Shown piece by piece: positions 27,043-38,292 of a stretch of 64,000 nucleotides of DNA. How positions within the stretch are numbered: the first letter of the stretch is position 1; each line of letters opens with the position of its first letter. The notes beneath the pieces were generated by a model that had not been told where the DNA came from, made no database searches, and saw nothing but the letters and a program-made list of their open reading frames with translations. This stretch comes from Pseudoduganella sp. (GTDB lineage: Bacteria; Pseudomonadota; Gammaproteobacteria; Burkholderiales; Burkholderiaceae_D), in assembly GCA_021323265.1 (NCBI GenBank), contig JAJTCO010000005.1, positions 1 through 64,000 of the forward strand, given 5' to 3'. Position numbers and translations under genes: made by a program.

Positions 27043-28533
27043 ATGAACAAGTGCTGTAATCCAGACCATCCGCATTGCACCTACTGGGTCATGCCCGGGG
27101 AAGGCACTTGCGCTGGCGGCCACGCCCAACCGGCTTCCGACACGGAAGGCGGCAGCTTCGGCCTGCTCAGCGCCATGCGCAATGCGCGCGGCGGCCCGCA
27201 GGTACCGGCAGCGGCCAGCGCCTACGCGGCGCCGGCGCGCGTCCATCCCCAGCTGCACATCAGCGGTTTCGATCCGCGTGCGGCGGGCGGCCGCCAGTCG
27301 CTCAAGATGGAGCTGCGCGGCATGCCGCAGGATTGCTCGCCCCAGTTGTCGATCCGGCTACGCTCGGAACTGATGCCGCACGGCGCCCTGCAGCAACAGT
27401 TCATCCGCTCGGTGCACGGCGACTGGCGTCCCGTGTTCGTGGAATTCTCCTCGCGCGGCAAGGAGCATGGGCAGTACCAGATCCACGCCGAGGTCGTCTC
27501 CAAGGACGAGCAGTCGCAGCGCCAGTGGGAATGCACGTTTGTCATCCTGGTGCCGCGCGTCGACGCCAGCCTGAATGAAATCCACCGCACCTTCCTCAGC
27601 ACCCACAAGAACGTGCGCGTGATGGCCGACGATGCCGCGATTGCCCGTGTGTCGGCCCAGGGCGGCAATTCCATGGACATCGACGTCACCGCGCGCAACG
27701 CCGGCATCGCCCACCTCGACCTGGGCGCCGCGCCGGGCAAGGTCGACGTCGGCTATTCGACCATCGCCTGGGACGAGGACCTGATCGAGATCGAACAGCC
27801 GCGCACCGGCCCGGCCCATCCGCACCCGACGCTGGCGGCCAGTTTCATCAACGCGGCGCCGGAGGGCGGCGCCTGCCGCCATATCCGCCTGTTCGCGCTG
27901 GACGAAATCGCCTTCGGCCGCCTGGAGCTGGCCGACCCGGAAGCGGACGCCCTGCTGCAGCACTTCAGCGCCGACGGCCCCGATGCCGATGGCCTGACGC
28001 GCCGCCTGTCCGGCCGCCATGCCGTGATCCGGCGCGGCAAGCATGGCTTCGAGATCGAGGACGTGTCGCGCTATGGCTTGCTGCTCGACGGCGTCTGGCC
28101 GGGCAAGAACAAGCCCGTGGCGCTGCGCACCGGGATGAGGATCGAGATGAGCGCCAGCATCAAGGGCATCGTCCTGCTGGAAGTGAGCGCCGTCATGGCG
28201 CACGGCGTGATCCTGCACCGCATCGACGCCGGTGCGCGCGCCGAATGCTTCGTGCTGCTGGCGCGCGACACCCATCCGGGCTACCCGGTGCCGCGCCACC
28301 ACGCGCTGCCCAAGGCGGCCGGGCTGCCGCTGCTGATGCACCATGCCGGCGGCTTCTGGCACATCGACCAGCTGACCGGCAAGGAAACCGCGCTGGCGCC
28401 CACGCCGAAGCAGGAAAAACTGAGCCGCATCCCCGCCCACACGCGCTTTGCCAGCGATGTCTATCCCGAGCACTGGATCGTGCGCAGCGGGAACGCCGCC
28501 CCCGGTACGGTGACGGCCCACGCCACCGCTTAA
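27043..28533 (+). CDS. FHA-domain protein with cysteine-rich N-terminus
   Basis: A 496-residue protein. Cysteines and histidines cluster at the N-terminus (KCCNPDHPHCTYW, GTCAGGH), probably a metal-binding knuckle. A middle region of about 230 residues is of unknown fold. A clear FHA domain spans about residues 285-385: FGRLELAD, LSGRHAVIRRG (Ser323, Arg325, His326) and IEDVSRYGLLLDG. About 110 residues follow the FHA core. It probably binds phosphothreonine made by the nearby kinases. The ATG was preferred to an upstream TTG at 27016 because the Cys motif follows it directly. A 149-bp gap precedes it, so it may have its own promoter. It shares TTAA stops with the convergent pirin gene. Confidence 0.8.
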   Translation: MNKCCNPDHPHCTYWVMPGEGTCAGGHAQPASDTEGGSFGLLSAMRNARGGPQVPAAASAYAAPARVHPQLHISGFDPRAAGGRQSLKMELRGMPQDCSPQLSIRLRSELMPHGALQQQFIRSVHGDWRPVFVEFSSRGKEHGQYQIHAEVVSKDEQSQRQWECTFVILVPRVDASLNEIHRTFLSTHKNVRVMADDAAIARVSAQGGNSMDIDVTARNAGIAHLDLGAAPGKVDVGYSTIAWDEDLIEIEQPRTGPAHPHPTLAASFINAAPEGGACRHIRLFALDEIAFGRLELADPEADALLQHFSADGPDADGLTRRLSGRHAVIRRGKHGFEIEDVSRYGLLLDGVWPGKNKPVALRTGMRIEMSASIKGIVLLEVSAVMAHGVILHRIDAGARAECFVLLARDTHPGYPVPRHHALPKAAGLPLLMHHAGGFWHIDQLTGKETALAPTPKQEKLSRIPAHTRFASDVYPEHWIVRSGNAAPGTVTAHATA

Positions 28534-29408
28534 GCCGACGGCTTTCTCGGCAGCGGAATGAATTCCGTTTCGCCGGGCACCTTGGCGAAGCGCTGCGCCT
28601 CCCAGTCGTCGGCCGCCTGCAACAGGCGCTCCTTGCTGGACGAGACGAAATTCCAGAACAGGTACCGATGGCCGTCGAGCGGTTCGCCGCCGATGATGAC
28701 GAACTGCGCGTCCGTCTGCGCCGTCACGCGCTGCGAGACCGAGGTATCGAGCAAGGCCATGCTGCCCTGCGGGATGGCCGCCCCGTCGACGTCGACCGCG
28801 CCGCTGACCGGGTACAGCGCCGCTTCCGGCGGCAAGCCGGTCAGGCCCAGCTGCTGTCCGGCCTTCAGGCTGACGTCCAGGTACAGCGTGTGGCCGAAGG
28901 TCCGCACCGGCGACTGCTGGCCGAAGGCGGTGCCGATCAGGACGCGCACCAGGGCGCCGTCCACTTCCAGCGCAGGTATTGCTTCGGCCGGCGTGTGGGA
29001 GAACGAAGGCTCGTCTTCCTCGTGCGCCTTGGGCAGCGCGCACCACAGCTGCAGACCGTGCGTGCGGTGCTGCACGCCTGCCAGGTCCTGCGGCGTGCGT
29101 TCCGAATGCACGATGCCGCGCCCGGCCGTCATCAGGTTGATGGCGCCCGGTTCGATGCGCTGGAACGTGCCCAGGCTGTCGCGGTGTTCCATCGCGCCCT
29201 CGAACAGATAGGTCACGGTGGACAGGCCGATATGCGGATGCGGACGGACGTCATGGTCGGCGCCGGCCGGCACGTCGACCGGGCCGAAATGGTCGAAGAA
29301 GATGAAGGGGCCAACGGCCTGCTTGACCGCGGCCGGCAGGTAGCGACGCACGATGAAACCGCCGCCCAGGTCCTTCTCGTGGCCTTTCAGGAGATGCGCA
29401 ATACTCAT
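28530..29408 (-). CDS. Pirin family protein
   Basis: A 292-residue bicupin. The N-terminal cupin carries the pirin metal site (HPHIGLSTVTYLFEG, then HSERTP), and the C-terminal cupin follows. Some bacterial pirins have quercetin 2,3-dioxygenase activity, but the physiological role is usually unknown. It starts 6 nt downstream of the OsmC-like gene's stop, so the two are probably co-transcribed. The pair sits between the two signalling operons without an obvious functional tie. Nothing abnormal in length or motifs. Confidence 0.92.
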   Translation of the reverse strand: MSIAHLLKGHEKDLGGGFIVRRYLPAAVKQAVGPFIFFDHFGPVDVPAGADHDVRPHPHIGLSTVTYLFEGAMEHRDSLGTFQRIEPGAINLMTAGRGIVHSERTPQDLAGVQHRTHGLQLWCALPKAHEEDEPSFSHTPAEAIPALEVDGALVRVLIGTAFGQQSPVRTFGHTLYLDVSLKAGQQLGLTGLPPEAALYPVSGAVDVDGAAIPQGSMALLDTSVSQRVTAQTDAQFVIIGGEPLDGHRYLFWNFVSSSKERLLQAADDWEAQRFAKVPGETEFIPLPRKPSA

Positions 29409-29414
29409 GTCCGA

Positions 29415-29813
29415 TTACCCCAGTTTGGTGGTGATGTCGGTGGTCACGGCCGTCATCAGCTTGTGCACGGGGCACTTCTGCGAAATGGCCAGCAGCTCTT
29501 CACGCTGCTCCGGGCTCAATGCACCGGTCAGGTGCAGCGTGGCGGTGAGGCGGTAGACGCCCTGGCGCTCTTCGCTGGCATCGCGCTCGGTAGTCACCTG
29601 CACGTCTTCCACCGGGATGCCCTTGCGGCGGGCATACCAGACCACGGTCAATGCCTTGCAGGCGCTGACGGCGGCGTCGTACAGGTCGTGCGGCGAAGGG
29701 CCGGCGTCGTTGCCGCCTTCCTCGATCGTGCCGTCGACGGAAACAATATGGTCGCGCACATGCAGGATGTGGCGCATCGGGAGCGACTGGTCGCGGACTA
29801 CTTTAACGGTCAT
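29415..29813 (-). CDS. OsmC/Ohr-family peroxiredoxin-like protein
   Basis: A 132-residue OsmC-fold protein. The two redox cysteines are in AVSACKALTVVW and SQKCPVHKLM, and the glycine/proline segment GPSPHDLYDAAV fits the family. These thiol-dependent enzymes reduce organic hydroperoxides. AGGA lies 8 nt before the ATG. It starts 32 bp beyond the stop of the kinase-FGE gene on the same strand, so read-through from the larger minus-strand operon is possible. Subfamily (OsmC versus YhfA-like) is not resolved. Confidence 0.9.
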   Translation of the reverse strand: MTVKVVRDQSLPMRHILHVRDHIVSVDGTIEEGGNDAGPSPHDLYDAAVSACKALTVVWYARRKGIPVEDVQVTTERDASEERQGVYRLTATLHLTGALSPEQREELLAISQKCPVHKLMTAVTTDITTKLG

Positions 29814-29845
29814 CTTGATTCCTGATGATTAACAGATACCGCAAT

Positions 29846-32167
<2,322 letters not shown>

Positions 32168-32179
32168 CACTGTCTTGCT

Positions 32180-34384
32180 CTACCTCGCTAGCTGCGCCCC
32201 GCATTCCGGACAAAATTTCGCGTCGCCGCAGTCGGCCGGCAAGGCGTGGCCGTTCGGGCAGCGGCGCGCGGGGGGCGGCACGGGCACGCTCGGCGCGGGT
32301 GCGGCCTGCGTGCGCAGCAGCTCGAGCTGGTGCTGGCGTTCCTTGTCGCCGATCGCATCGCGGTAGGCGCGCTCGTCCTGCACCTCGCCGCGCGCCAGGC
32401 GCATCGCCTCGGCTGGCGTGATGCTGTTCTCGGCCGCCACCACGCCGGCCAGGGCCTGCAGCTGTTCGGGCGACATCGTCGCCTGCGACTGCTGGCGCAT
32501 CAGGCGCGCCAGGGCTTCGGCGTTGGGCGTGGCCGCCAGGGCGATCTTGGCCGTGTCGCTCATGCGGCCGATCGACTCCAGCCGTTCGATGTCGATGCGC
32601 GCCATGCTGGCGGCATGCTCCTGCTGCGACACCATGCTGTCGTATTCCACCTTCCAGCGGTTGAATCGCTCTTCGCGCTCCATTTCCAGCTTTTTCAGCG
32701 CCTGCTGCCACTGCGCTTCCTGGTCGCGCAGCTTGAGCGCCAGGCGCTGTTCATCGACCGCCACCTGCTCCAGCATGGCCTGGTGCGCCAGGCTCTGCGC
32801 CTGGCGCTGGTGCAGGGCGTCCGCCTCGATGGTGCGCAGCAGCTTTTCGTGCTGGGCAATCGCTTCGGCGCTGGCACCGCTGCGCTTCAACTCGTCGAGG
32901 CGGGCGCTGATCTCGGCCACCTGCACGCGGGCGCCGGCATCCCTGGCCTCCTCCCCGCGCGCCAGTTCGCGCTTGCGCGCCAGGTGTTCCTGCTCTTCCC
33001 ATTCATGGATGCGCTCCATCTCGCGCTTGCGCGCCGCATTGGCCAGGGCGATGCCCTGGAAGTGGGCACGGTGATGCTCCGCTTCGATCTCCTGCTCGCG
33101 CTGCTTGGCATCGGTTTCCGCCTTGCGCAGCAATTGCAGCTGGCTGCGGCGGTATTGCTCGTCCTCGATTGCCAGTGCCGACTGGATGCGGTGCTGCAGC
33201 TGCTGCTGGTACAGCACGTGCGAGAAGCGCTGGCGGGTCAGCGCCTTCTCTTCCATCCCGGCCTGCTGCGCCAGTTCCATTTCCGTGCGCATCTTGATCT
33301 GCGCCAGGCGGCGCACCTGGTCCCACTCGGCCGCTTCCCCCGTCCGCGCCGACTTGCGGCGTGCCAGCTCGTGCTCCAGGTCGGCCAGCGCCGTCCCGGC
33401 GCCATGCTCGAAAGCCTGCTTGCGCGTCTTGGCCTCGATGATGCGGCCGTACAGGTCGATCTCGCGCGCGCGGATGGCCAGCATCTGCTCTTCGGCGTCC
33501 TGCTTCAGCTCTGCGCGGCGGTAGTCGCTGCGCATCTTCTGCTCCTGGCGCCAGATGGCCTGCCACTCCTCCTCGTCGTACAGCTGGTCCAGCTGCTTGA
33601 CGTGCTCCAGCTGCTGCTGCCGCTCGTCGGCCACCAGGAACAGGCTGCCCACGCGGTCGCGGTTGTCGTCGTATTTGTCGTGGCGCAGCGCCAGCGTCTC
33701 CACGTGCACCGCAGCCAGGCCGAATTCGGCCAGGCGCTGCTGCAAGGCCGTGTGCAGCCTTTCGTTGAGCTGCTCGCGCAGGGCCGCCGTATTGGCCATG
33801 TCGCGGATCGAGCGCCCGCCCAGGAATTCCGCGGCCACCTGGCGTACCGACGGCGCCAGAAGCTCGTGCAGCTGCAGCGTGGTCACGGTGCCGGGCACGC
33901 TCATGAAGTGCTGGGCGAAGGCCGGCACGCTGGCCACTTGCAGCCCGACCGTGAAGCGGGCTGCCAGCTTCAGGAACTCGGCAGTATGCAAGTCGCTGAA
34001 ATTGAACTCGACCGGCAGCGGCGTGGTGCGCGTGATGAGGATTTCGCCATGTTGGTCGCGCAGCAGGTTGTTGAGCCGGGTGAAGAAGCCTTCCAGCTCG
34101 TATTCGCCCTGCGGCACTTCGGTGGCTTGCTCGCCCTGCAGGATGTAGGCGCGCGTGGCGGCCGGCACGCGCAGCGTCTTGGTGAAGATGCCCGACAGCT
34201 GGCGCACGCCAAAGTACACCGCCAGCTCATCGTTGGCCGGAATCCAGCGGTTCTCGCGCAGCACCGGTTCACTGGGCGCGGCGCCCAGCGTCAGGCCGCA
34301 CTGGTTGCAGTAGCCCGACGTGTCGCCGTTGCGGTGCTCGCAACGCGGGCACTTCACGCCACCCAAACCAAACATCTTGAACAT
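32180..34384 (-). CDS. Zinc-ribbon / SPFH-like / coiled-coil protein
   Basis: A 734-residue protein. It starts with a zinc ribbon (CPRCEHRNGDTSGYCNQCG). Residues about 50-255 look like an SPFH/band-7 domain, seen in ARFTVGLQVASVPAFAQHF, the VTTLQLHELL helix and LAEFGLAAVHVETLAL. Some 370 residues of heptad-rich coiled coil follow, then a second zinc ribbon at the end (CPNGHALPADCGDAKFCPECG). SPFH proteins form membrane-associated oligomeric scaffolds. No N-terminal membrane helix is obvious, so membrane attachment is uncertain. The ATG has AAGGAG just upstream. The gene lies between the S16-like gene (71 bp) and the kinase-FGE gene (12 bp). A scaffold role is inferred. Confidence 0.8.
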   Translation of the reverse strand: MFKMFGLGGVKCPRCEHRNGDTSGYCNQCGLTLGAAPSEPVLRENRWIPANDELAVYFGVRQLSGIFTKTLRVPAATRAYILQGEQATEVPQGEYELEGFFTRLNNLLRDQHGEILITRTTPLPVEFNFSDLHTAEFLKLAARFTVGLQVASVPAFAQHFMSVPGTVTTLQLHELLAPSVRQVAAEFLGGRSIRDMANTAALREQLNERLHTALQQRLAEFGLAAVHVETLALRHDKYDDNRDRVGSLFLVADERQQQLEHVKQLDQLYDEEEWQAIWRQEQKMRSDYRRAELKQDAEEQMLAIRAREIDLYGRIIEAKTRKQAFEHGAGTALADLEHELARRKSARTGEAAEWDQVRRLAQIKMRTEMELAQQAGMEEKALTRQRFSHVLYQQQLQHRIQSALAIEDEQYRRSQLQLLRKAETDAKQREQEIEAEHHRAHFQGIALANAARKREMERIHEWEEQEHLARKRELARGEEARDAGARVQVAEISARLDELKRSGASAEAIAQHEKLLRTIEADALHQRQAQSLAHQAMLEQVAVDEQRLALKLRDQEAQWQQALKKLEMEREERFNRWKVEYDSMVSQQEHAASMARIDIERLESIGRMSDTAKIALAATPNAEALARLMRQQSQATMSPEQLQALAGVVAAENSITPAEAMRLARGEVQDERAYRDAIGDKERQHQLELLRTQAAPAPSVPVPPPARRCPNGHALPADCGDAKFCPECGAQLAR

Positions 34385-34455
34385 GTCCTACTCCTTGTCT
34401 GTCCCAGCGCTAGCTGATTGTAGCAAAGGCAACCTGTTGCCGCCTTGCGCACGAT

Positions 34456-35538
34456 TTAGATCCATCCCAGCGACTCCACGCAGGCCAGCGAGGCGCCCTT
34501 GTCGCGCAAGGCGGCGCGGTAGGCGGCGCAGACTTCGTCCTGCCAGGCCCGCGGCAGCAGCACGCGGTCGCCGGGCGCGGCCTGCTGCAGGATCAGCTCC
34601 AGTTTCGGCTGCAAGCCGGCGACCGGCTCCACCCGGCCGGCATGCCAGGCGCCGGAACTGCCGGTCGCAATGACACGGCCGCGCGGCACGCATTCGCGCC
34701 CGCGCGCCAGCCGGTCGGCCATGACCAGGGCAAGCTGCCAGGATGCGCCTTGCAGGCGCGGCTCGGCAAACCGGACTGCCGTCTTCCAGCGCCCCAGTCC
34801 CTTGCCGTCGAAATGGCGTGCGCCTGCCAGCGTTTGCCGTACCGACTGCTGCAGTGCGAGGTCGAGCGCGGGCGCGGCAATGGTTGCTTCCTCGTCGTGC
34901 TCCCCGCCCGCCGGCAGCGGGCGCACGCTCACCTCCACCCACGACAGCGTGTCGTTGATGCCGCCGCTGTGCAAGGGGAACCAGGCGCGCGCGCTGGCGA
35001 CGCCACTGCGCGGATGGGCGTGGCCGGACAACTCGCCCAGGTGGCGCAGGGTACAGGCCGCCCAGGGCTGGCCGACTGCGCCGTGCGCAGTTTCCCCCGC
35101 GGCGCCGAGCCAGGTTTCGCCCGCGCTGCCCGCTTGCGCGAGCAGGCGCCAGGCCAGCTCCGCATCGCCGCATACTTCGCCGAACTGCCAGTTGTCCGAC
35201 CAGCCGGCGGCCGTCACCTGGCTGCCGGCCGGCTGCCAGATGCCGCGCACCATGCGGTCGGCCAGCACGGCTGCCAGTTCCCAGTTGCGTTCGTCGGCGC
35301 CTGGCGCGCGATCGATGCTGAGCACCACCTGCTCGCGGCTGTCGAATACGGGTTCGGTCAGGCGCGCCAGGCGCACGACGGCCTGCATGGCTTCCCCAAG
35401 CGCCGGCGCGCCCGGCACCATGCATTTGACTTCCGCCCGGTTCGCGCGCGGACGGCGGGTGGCGCTGATCGTGGCCAGGGCGCCATCGGCGAGGATGGTG
35501 CGGCAGTCTGCCGTCCCCGGGTGCGGTGCGAAGTTCAT
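34456..35538 (-). CDS. Lon-S16-like protein with duplicated half-domains and apparent Ser-Lys dyad
   Basis: A 360-residue protein that I would call unknown on name alone. Its C-terminal part aligns by eye with the Lon (S16) proteolytic domain. LQGASWQLALVMADRL matches the GPSAG serine helix (Ser266). VIATGSSGAWHAGRVEP matches the TGE...GxVxPxGG strand region. VAGLQPKLELI puts Lys312 where the catalytic Lys of GGLKEK lies. An earlier segment repeats the pattern (NWELAAVLADRMVRG...VTAAGWSDNWQFGEV), with Asn instead of Ser and no Lys, so it would be inactive. There is no AAA+ domain. The start overlaps the upstream TGA (ATGA). Proteolysis is inferred; a non-catalytic fold remains possible. Confidence 0.65.
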   Translation of the reverse strand: MNFAPHPGTADCRTILADGALATISATRRPRANRAEVKCMVPGAPALGEAMQAVVRLARLTEPVFDSREQVVLSIDRAPGADERNWELAAVLADRMVRGIWQPAGSQVTAAGWSDNWQFGEVCGDAELAWRLLAQAGSAGETWLGAAGETAHGAVGQPWAACTLRHLGELSGHAHPRSGVASARAWFPLHSGGINDTLSWVEVSVRPLPAGGEHDEEATIAAPALDLALQQSVRQTLAGARHFDGKGLGRWKTAVRFAEPRLQGASWQLALVMADRLARGRECVPRGRVIATGSSGAWHAGRVEPVAGLQPKLELILQQAAPGDRVLLPRAWQDEVCAAYRAALRDKGASLACVESLGWI

Positions 35539-36578
35539 GGCGCAGTGGCCCGGCGCTGGGCCAGGCTGTATTCGAGGTTGGAGAGGATGCGGTCGGCTTC
35601 GTCCAGGCGGGCAGGATCGAGCCCGCCGCGCATGCAGGCCAGCAGCGCCCAGCCTTCGTCCAGGGCGGACTGGGCCGCGCGTGCGTGGGCTGCGCGCAAC
35701 TGCTGCGTGGCGTGCGGCAGGCGCCGGCCCGGCGCGGCGTGCGTCAGGGCCGGCATCGTATTCACGCCGACCGCAGCGAGCGCCAGCCGGCGCAGGATGT
35801 CCTGCAGCGGCGCGAAGCTGCCGTCGCATTCTTGCCGCGGCAAGGCCCGCATGCCCGCCGCCAGCGCCGGCAGTTCCAGGAACAGGCGGCGCAGCGCCAG
35901 GGCGTCCGCCGCCACCGCGTCGCCGCCCGGCGCACCGAAGCCGGCATTGGCAGCGCTGCGCCAGCCATGCACCGGCATGTCCGCCAGCGGCGCTGCGTCG
36001 AGCGTGCCTGCCAAAGGCGGCGGCGCGGATGGCGCGCCCGCCGTGGCGGCGGCCAGCAGCTGCGCGGCCAGGTCGAGCGCCGGATGCAGGTCCACCGGCA
36101 CGCAATCCTCGACCACCAGCCCGAAGCGCGTATAGACCAGCTCATTCAATCCGGCGCGGAAGGCGTGCCATTCCTCGTCGCTGGTGCAAGGCGGGAGCTC
36201 AAGCGTGCCACGCTGCAAAGCGCCCTGCACTGCTTCCTGCAGCGCCTCGGCCACGGCGTCCGTGGTCAGGACGCTCCCCGCCTCGGCCGCCAGCAACAGC
36301 GCGAAGCGCTGGCGCTCGCCCGACGCGTCAAAGCAGTAGTCGAGGCGCAGCCCCAGTTCCGGCGCGGCCGCGAACGGCGCGAGGTGGCAGCGCAGCGGTC
36401 CAGAGTGGGCCAGCCACGCCACGCCATCGGCGGTTTCCAGCGGCACCGCATCGGGCGGCAACGGCGGCTGCGCGGCGGCGCGCACGGCCAGCACGGACGT
36501 GCCAAGGCCGTCGGCCGCACTGCGCCCGACGGCTGGTTCGCGCGCGGCCAGGCCACGCATTTTCGCGAGCAATCCCAT
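35535..36578 (-). CDS. Hypothetical protein, possible divergent SPFH-like fold
   Basis: A 347-residue soluble protein without clear family. Residues about 70-175 can be matched by eye to the SPFH region of the 32180-34384 protein: LRLDYCFDASGERQRFALLL, GSVLTTDAVAEALQEAV, and AGLNELVYTRFGLVVEDCVPVDL, which parallels the LNERL...FGLAAVHVETL strand. A Pro/Ala-rich linker follows, then a helical C-terminal part. It could be a second scaffold subunit, but the similarity is weak. The gene sits 3 nt after its upstream neighbour's stop and overlaps the S16-like gene by 4 bp. Confidence 0.55.
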   Translation of the reverse strand: MGLLAKMRGLAAREPAVGRSAADGLGTSVLAVRAAAQPPLPPDAVPLETADGVAWLAHSGPLRCHLAPFAAAPELGLRLDYCFDASGERQRFALLLAAEAGSVLTTDAVAEALQEAVQGALQRGTLELPPCTSDEEWHAFRAGLNELVYTRFGLVVEDCVPVDLHPALDLAAQLLAAATAGAPSAPPPLAGTLDAAPLADMPVHGWRSAANAGFGAPGGDAVAADALALRRLFLELPALAAGMRALPRQECDGSFAPLQDILRRLALAAVGVNTMPALTHAAPGRRLPHATQQLRAAHARAAQSALDEGWALLACMRGGLDPARLDEADRILSNLEYSLAQRRATAP

Positions 36579-36581
36579 CGT

Positions 36582-37136
36582 TCAGGGTCCCAGTGGCTCC
36601 ACGGAAAAGACGGCGCCATGTCCCTGGAAATGCGCGGCCGGGTCCTGCTCGAACGGCCAGGCACGCTCGCACTCGCCATCCGCGTCGAGCCGTCCCTGCA
36701 GCAGCACGGCGCCGCCCCCGTCGCTCACGCGCAGCATGGGCCGGCGCGCCAGCAGTTGCGCGGCAAACGGCGCCGCAGCTTCCAGTTTCAGGATGACCTG
36801 CCAGCCCGCGCCCTGCGGCACGAAATGCAGCGACCAGCAGCCATCGTCGGTGACCAGCACTGCCAGGTCATCGGCGGTGGCGGCGGCGCGCAACATGCCG
36901 CCGCTGCGTTGCCAGCCGAAGGCCGCCTGCGCGCGCTTGCGCGCCAGCGCCAGGTGACGCAAGCGGCGCAGGGTCAGCGGCGAGGCCTGCAGGGCCGCCA
37001 GTTGCGCGCTGGTCAAGGGTTTGCTGCCATCGAGCGCGGCGCGCAGCACGCCATCGTCCAGGGCCAGTGCGTCCGCACCGGGGCGGCTGCGCAGCAGCAG
37101 CGCTTCCTGCAGCTTGCGTTCAGTTATGTCGGTCAC
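36582..37136 (-). CDS. Small hypothetical protein, GTG start, coupled to HTH gene
   Basis: A 184-residue protein. The start is GTG at 37136, with GGGGAG 7 nt upstream, and it overlaps the stop of the HTH gene (GTGA). Residues 1-70 are helical (SAQLAALQASPLTLRRLRHLALARKR) and resemble the cytoplasmic helical part of anti-sigma factors, though no zinc motif is present. Residues 75-184 look beta-rich (WQVILKLEAAAPFAAQLL; VSDGGGAVLLQGRLDADG). No membrane segment. I cannot name it. Its pairing with a protein that has a sigma-region-4-like end suggests a protein partner or regulator, at low certainty. Confidence 0.55.
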   Translation of the reverse strand: MTDITERKLQEALLLRSRPGADALALDDGVLRAALDGSKPLTSAQLAALQASPLTLRRLRHLALARKRAQAAFGWQRSGGMLRAAATADDLAVLVTDDGCWSLHFVPQGAGWQVILKLEAAAPFAAQLLARRPMLRVSDGGGAVLLQGRLDADGECERAWPFEQDPAAHFQGHGAVFSVEPLGP

Positions 37137-38251
37137 GTGCTACTCCCCAGTTCCGCATTCAACCTGTCAATTGTTTCATTGCGCCGCTTGCGCAGCGTCG
37201 GCACCGAGATGCCGGCCATCTCGGCCAGCCGCGTCATCGGTGGCAATTCGCCGCTGCCGGGCTCCAGCCACTCTTCCGGATAGCTGTCGTCGGCCGGGCC
37301 AAGCAGGGCCTGGAACACCGCCAGCCGGATCGGCAGCGCTTCCTCGCGCAATGCCGCCAGCTCCACCTTGCGGGGGGCGGGAGAAAGTTCCGCCTCCTCC
37401 GCCACGCGCCACAGGTCCTCCAGCCAGGACAGCGATTCCGCCTGGTCCAGCTGCCAGTCGCCGTCCTGGTTGGCGGACAGCTCTTCATAATCGCCGATCT
37501 CCGCCAGCATGGCGGCAATCTTGCCGGGGTTGTTCTTCAGGCTCGCGAAGCGCTTGGACCTGGTGTGCAGCGGCCCTGGCGCGCCGCCGAAGCGCTCCAG
37601 CGTTTCGCTCCAGCGGATCAGCCACTCGGCGCGGCAGTGCGCGATGCTGCGCATCTGCCGCGCCTCGATCGGGAAACCCTGCAGCTCGCGCCCGAGAATC
37701 GCGCCCACCTGCACCGCATTGTGCTCCCAGTTGGCGAACAGCTGGGCGATCTCGCGGTAGGCCGTATCGAGCATGCGGTAGGTGTAGATCTTGTTGGGGG
37801 AACAAGGCTGGCCGCTGGCCACCTGGTAATTGTCGCTGTCGACCTTGTCGCGCAGGACGGCAAACATGTCGTTGACCTTCTTGCGCAGCACGCCCTGCCC
37901 CGATGGCTCCCGCCAGAACGCGCCGCTGCGCCCATGTTCGGCCGCCAGCGCCGCCAGGAAGACATCCCAGTCGGCGGGCTGCGCCTGCAGTTCGTACAGC
38001 AGGGCCAGCGCCAGTTCGGCCGCGCTGTCGCCATAGGAGTTGCCCGCCGCTTCGCCGCGCGCGCGGCGCGCATGGTCGCGCAACAGGCGCCCGCAGGCGC
38101 CGGCATACCATTCAAGCGCTTCGGCCGCGCGCGAATGGTCAAGCAAAAGGTGCGCTTCGCACTGCTGGAACGCCTGCAGAGAGCAGTGGCCGAGCAGCTT
38201 GCGCACTTGTTCCCAGCCATGCTCCTGGTACCGGGTTCCTGGCAGACGCAT
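37133..38251 (-). CDS. Protein with C-terminal sigma-region-4-like HTH, otherwise unknown
   Basis: A 372-residue soluble protein. The first 300 residues are helical, Trp- and Glu-rich and match nothing I know. The end (MTRLAEMAGISVPTLRKRRNETIDRLNAEL) fits a helix-turn-helix like sigma-70 region 4, with basic residues in the recognition helix. No region 2 is seen, so it is not an ordinary sigma factor. AGGA lies 4 nt before the ATG. It is the second gene of the minus-strand operon, 41 bp after the penicillin-binding protein, and is coupled to the next gene (GTGA). A DNA-binding regulator of this locus is a guess from position and motif. Confidence 0.6.
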   Translation of the reverse strand: MRLPGTRYQEHGWEQVRKLLGHCSLQAFQQCEAHLLLDHSRAAEALEWYAGACGRLLRDHARRARGEAAGNSYGDSAAELALALLYELQAQPADWDVFLAALAAEHGRSGAFWREPSGQGVLRKKVNDMFAVLRDKVDSDNYQVASGQPCSPNKIYTYRMLDTAYREIAQLFANWEHNAVQVGAILGRELQGFPIEARQMRSIAHCRAEWLIRWSETLERFGGAPGPLHTRSKRFASLKNNPGKIAAMLAEIGDYEELSANQDGDWQLDQAESLSWLEDLWRVAEEAELSPAPRKVELAALREEALPIRLAVFQALLGPADDSYPEEWLEPGSGELPPMTRLAEMAGISVPTLRKRRNETIDRLNAELGSST

Positions 38252-38292
38252 ACTATCCTGTCAACTTTATCGCGCGCCCAATGCACGCCGCC

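Noticed and set aside
38262..38267. TTGACA on the minus strand just before the HTH gene as a -35 box
   Set aside because: It lies only about 10 bases before the ATG and overlaps the ribosome binding site, leaving no room for a -10.
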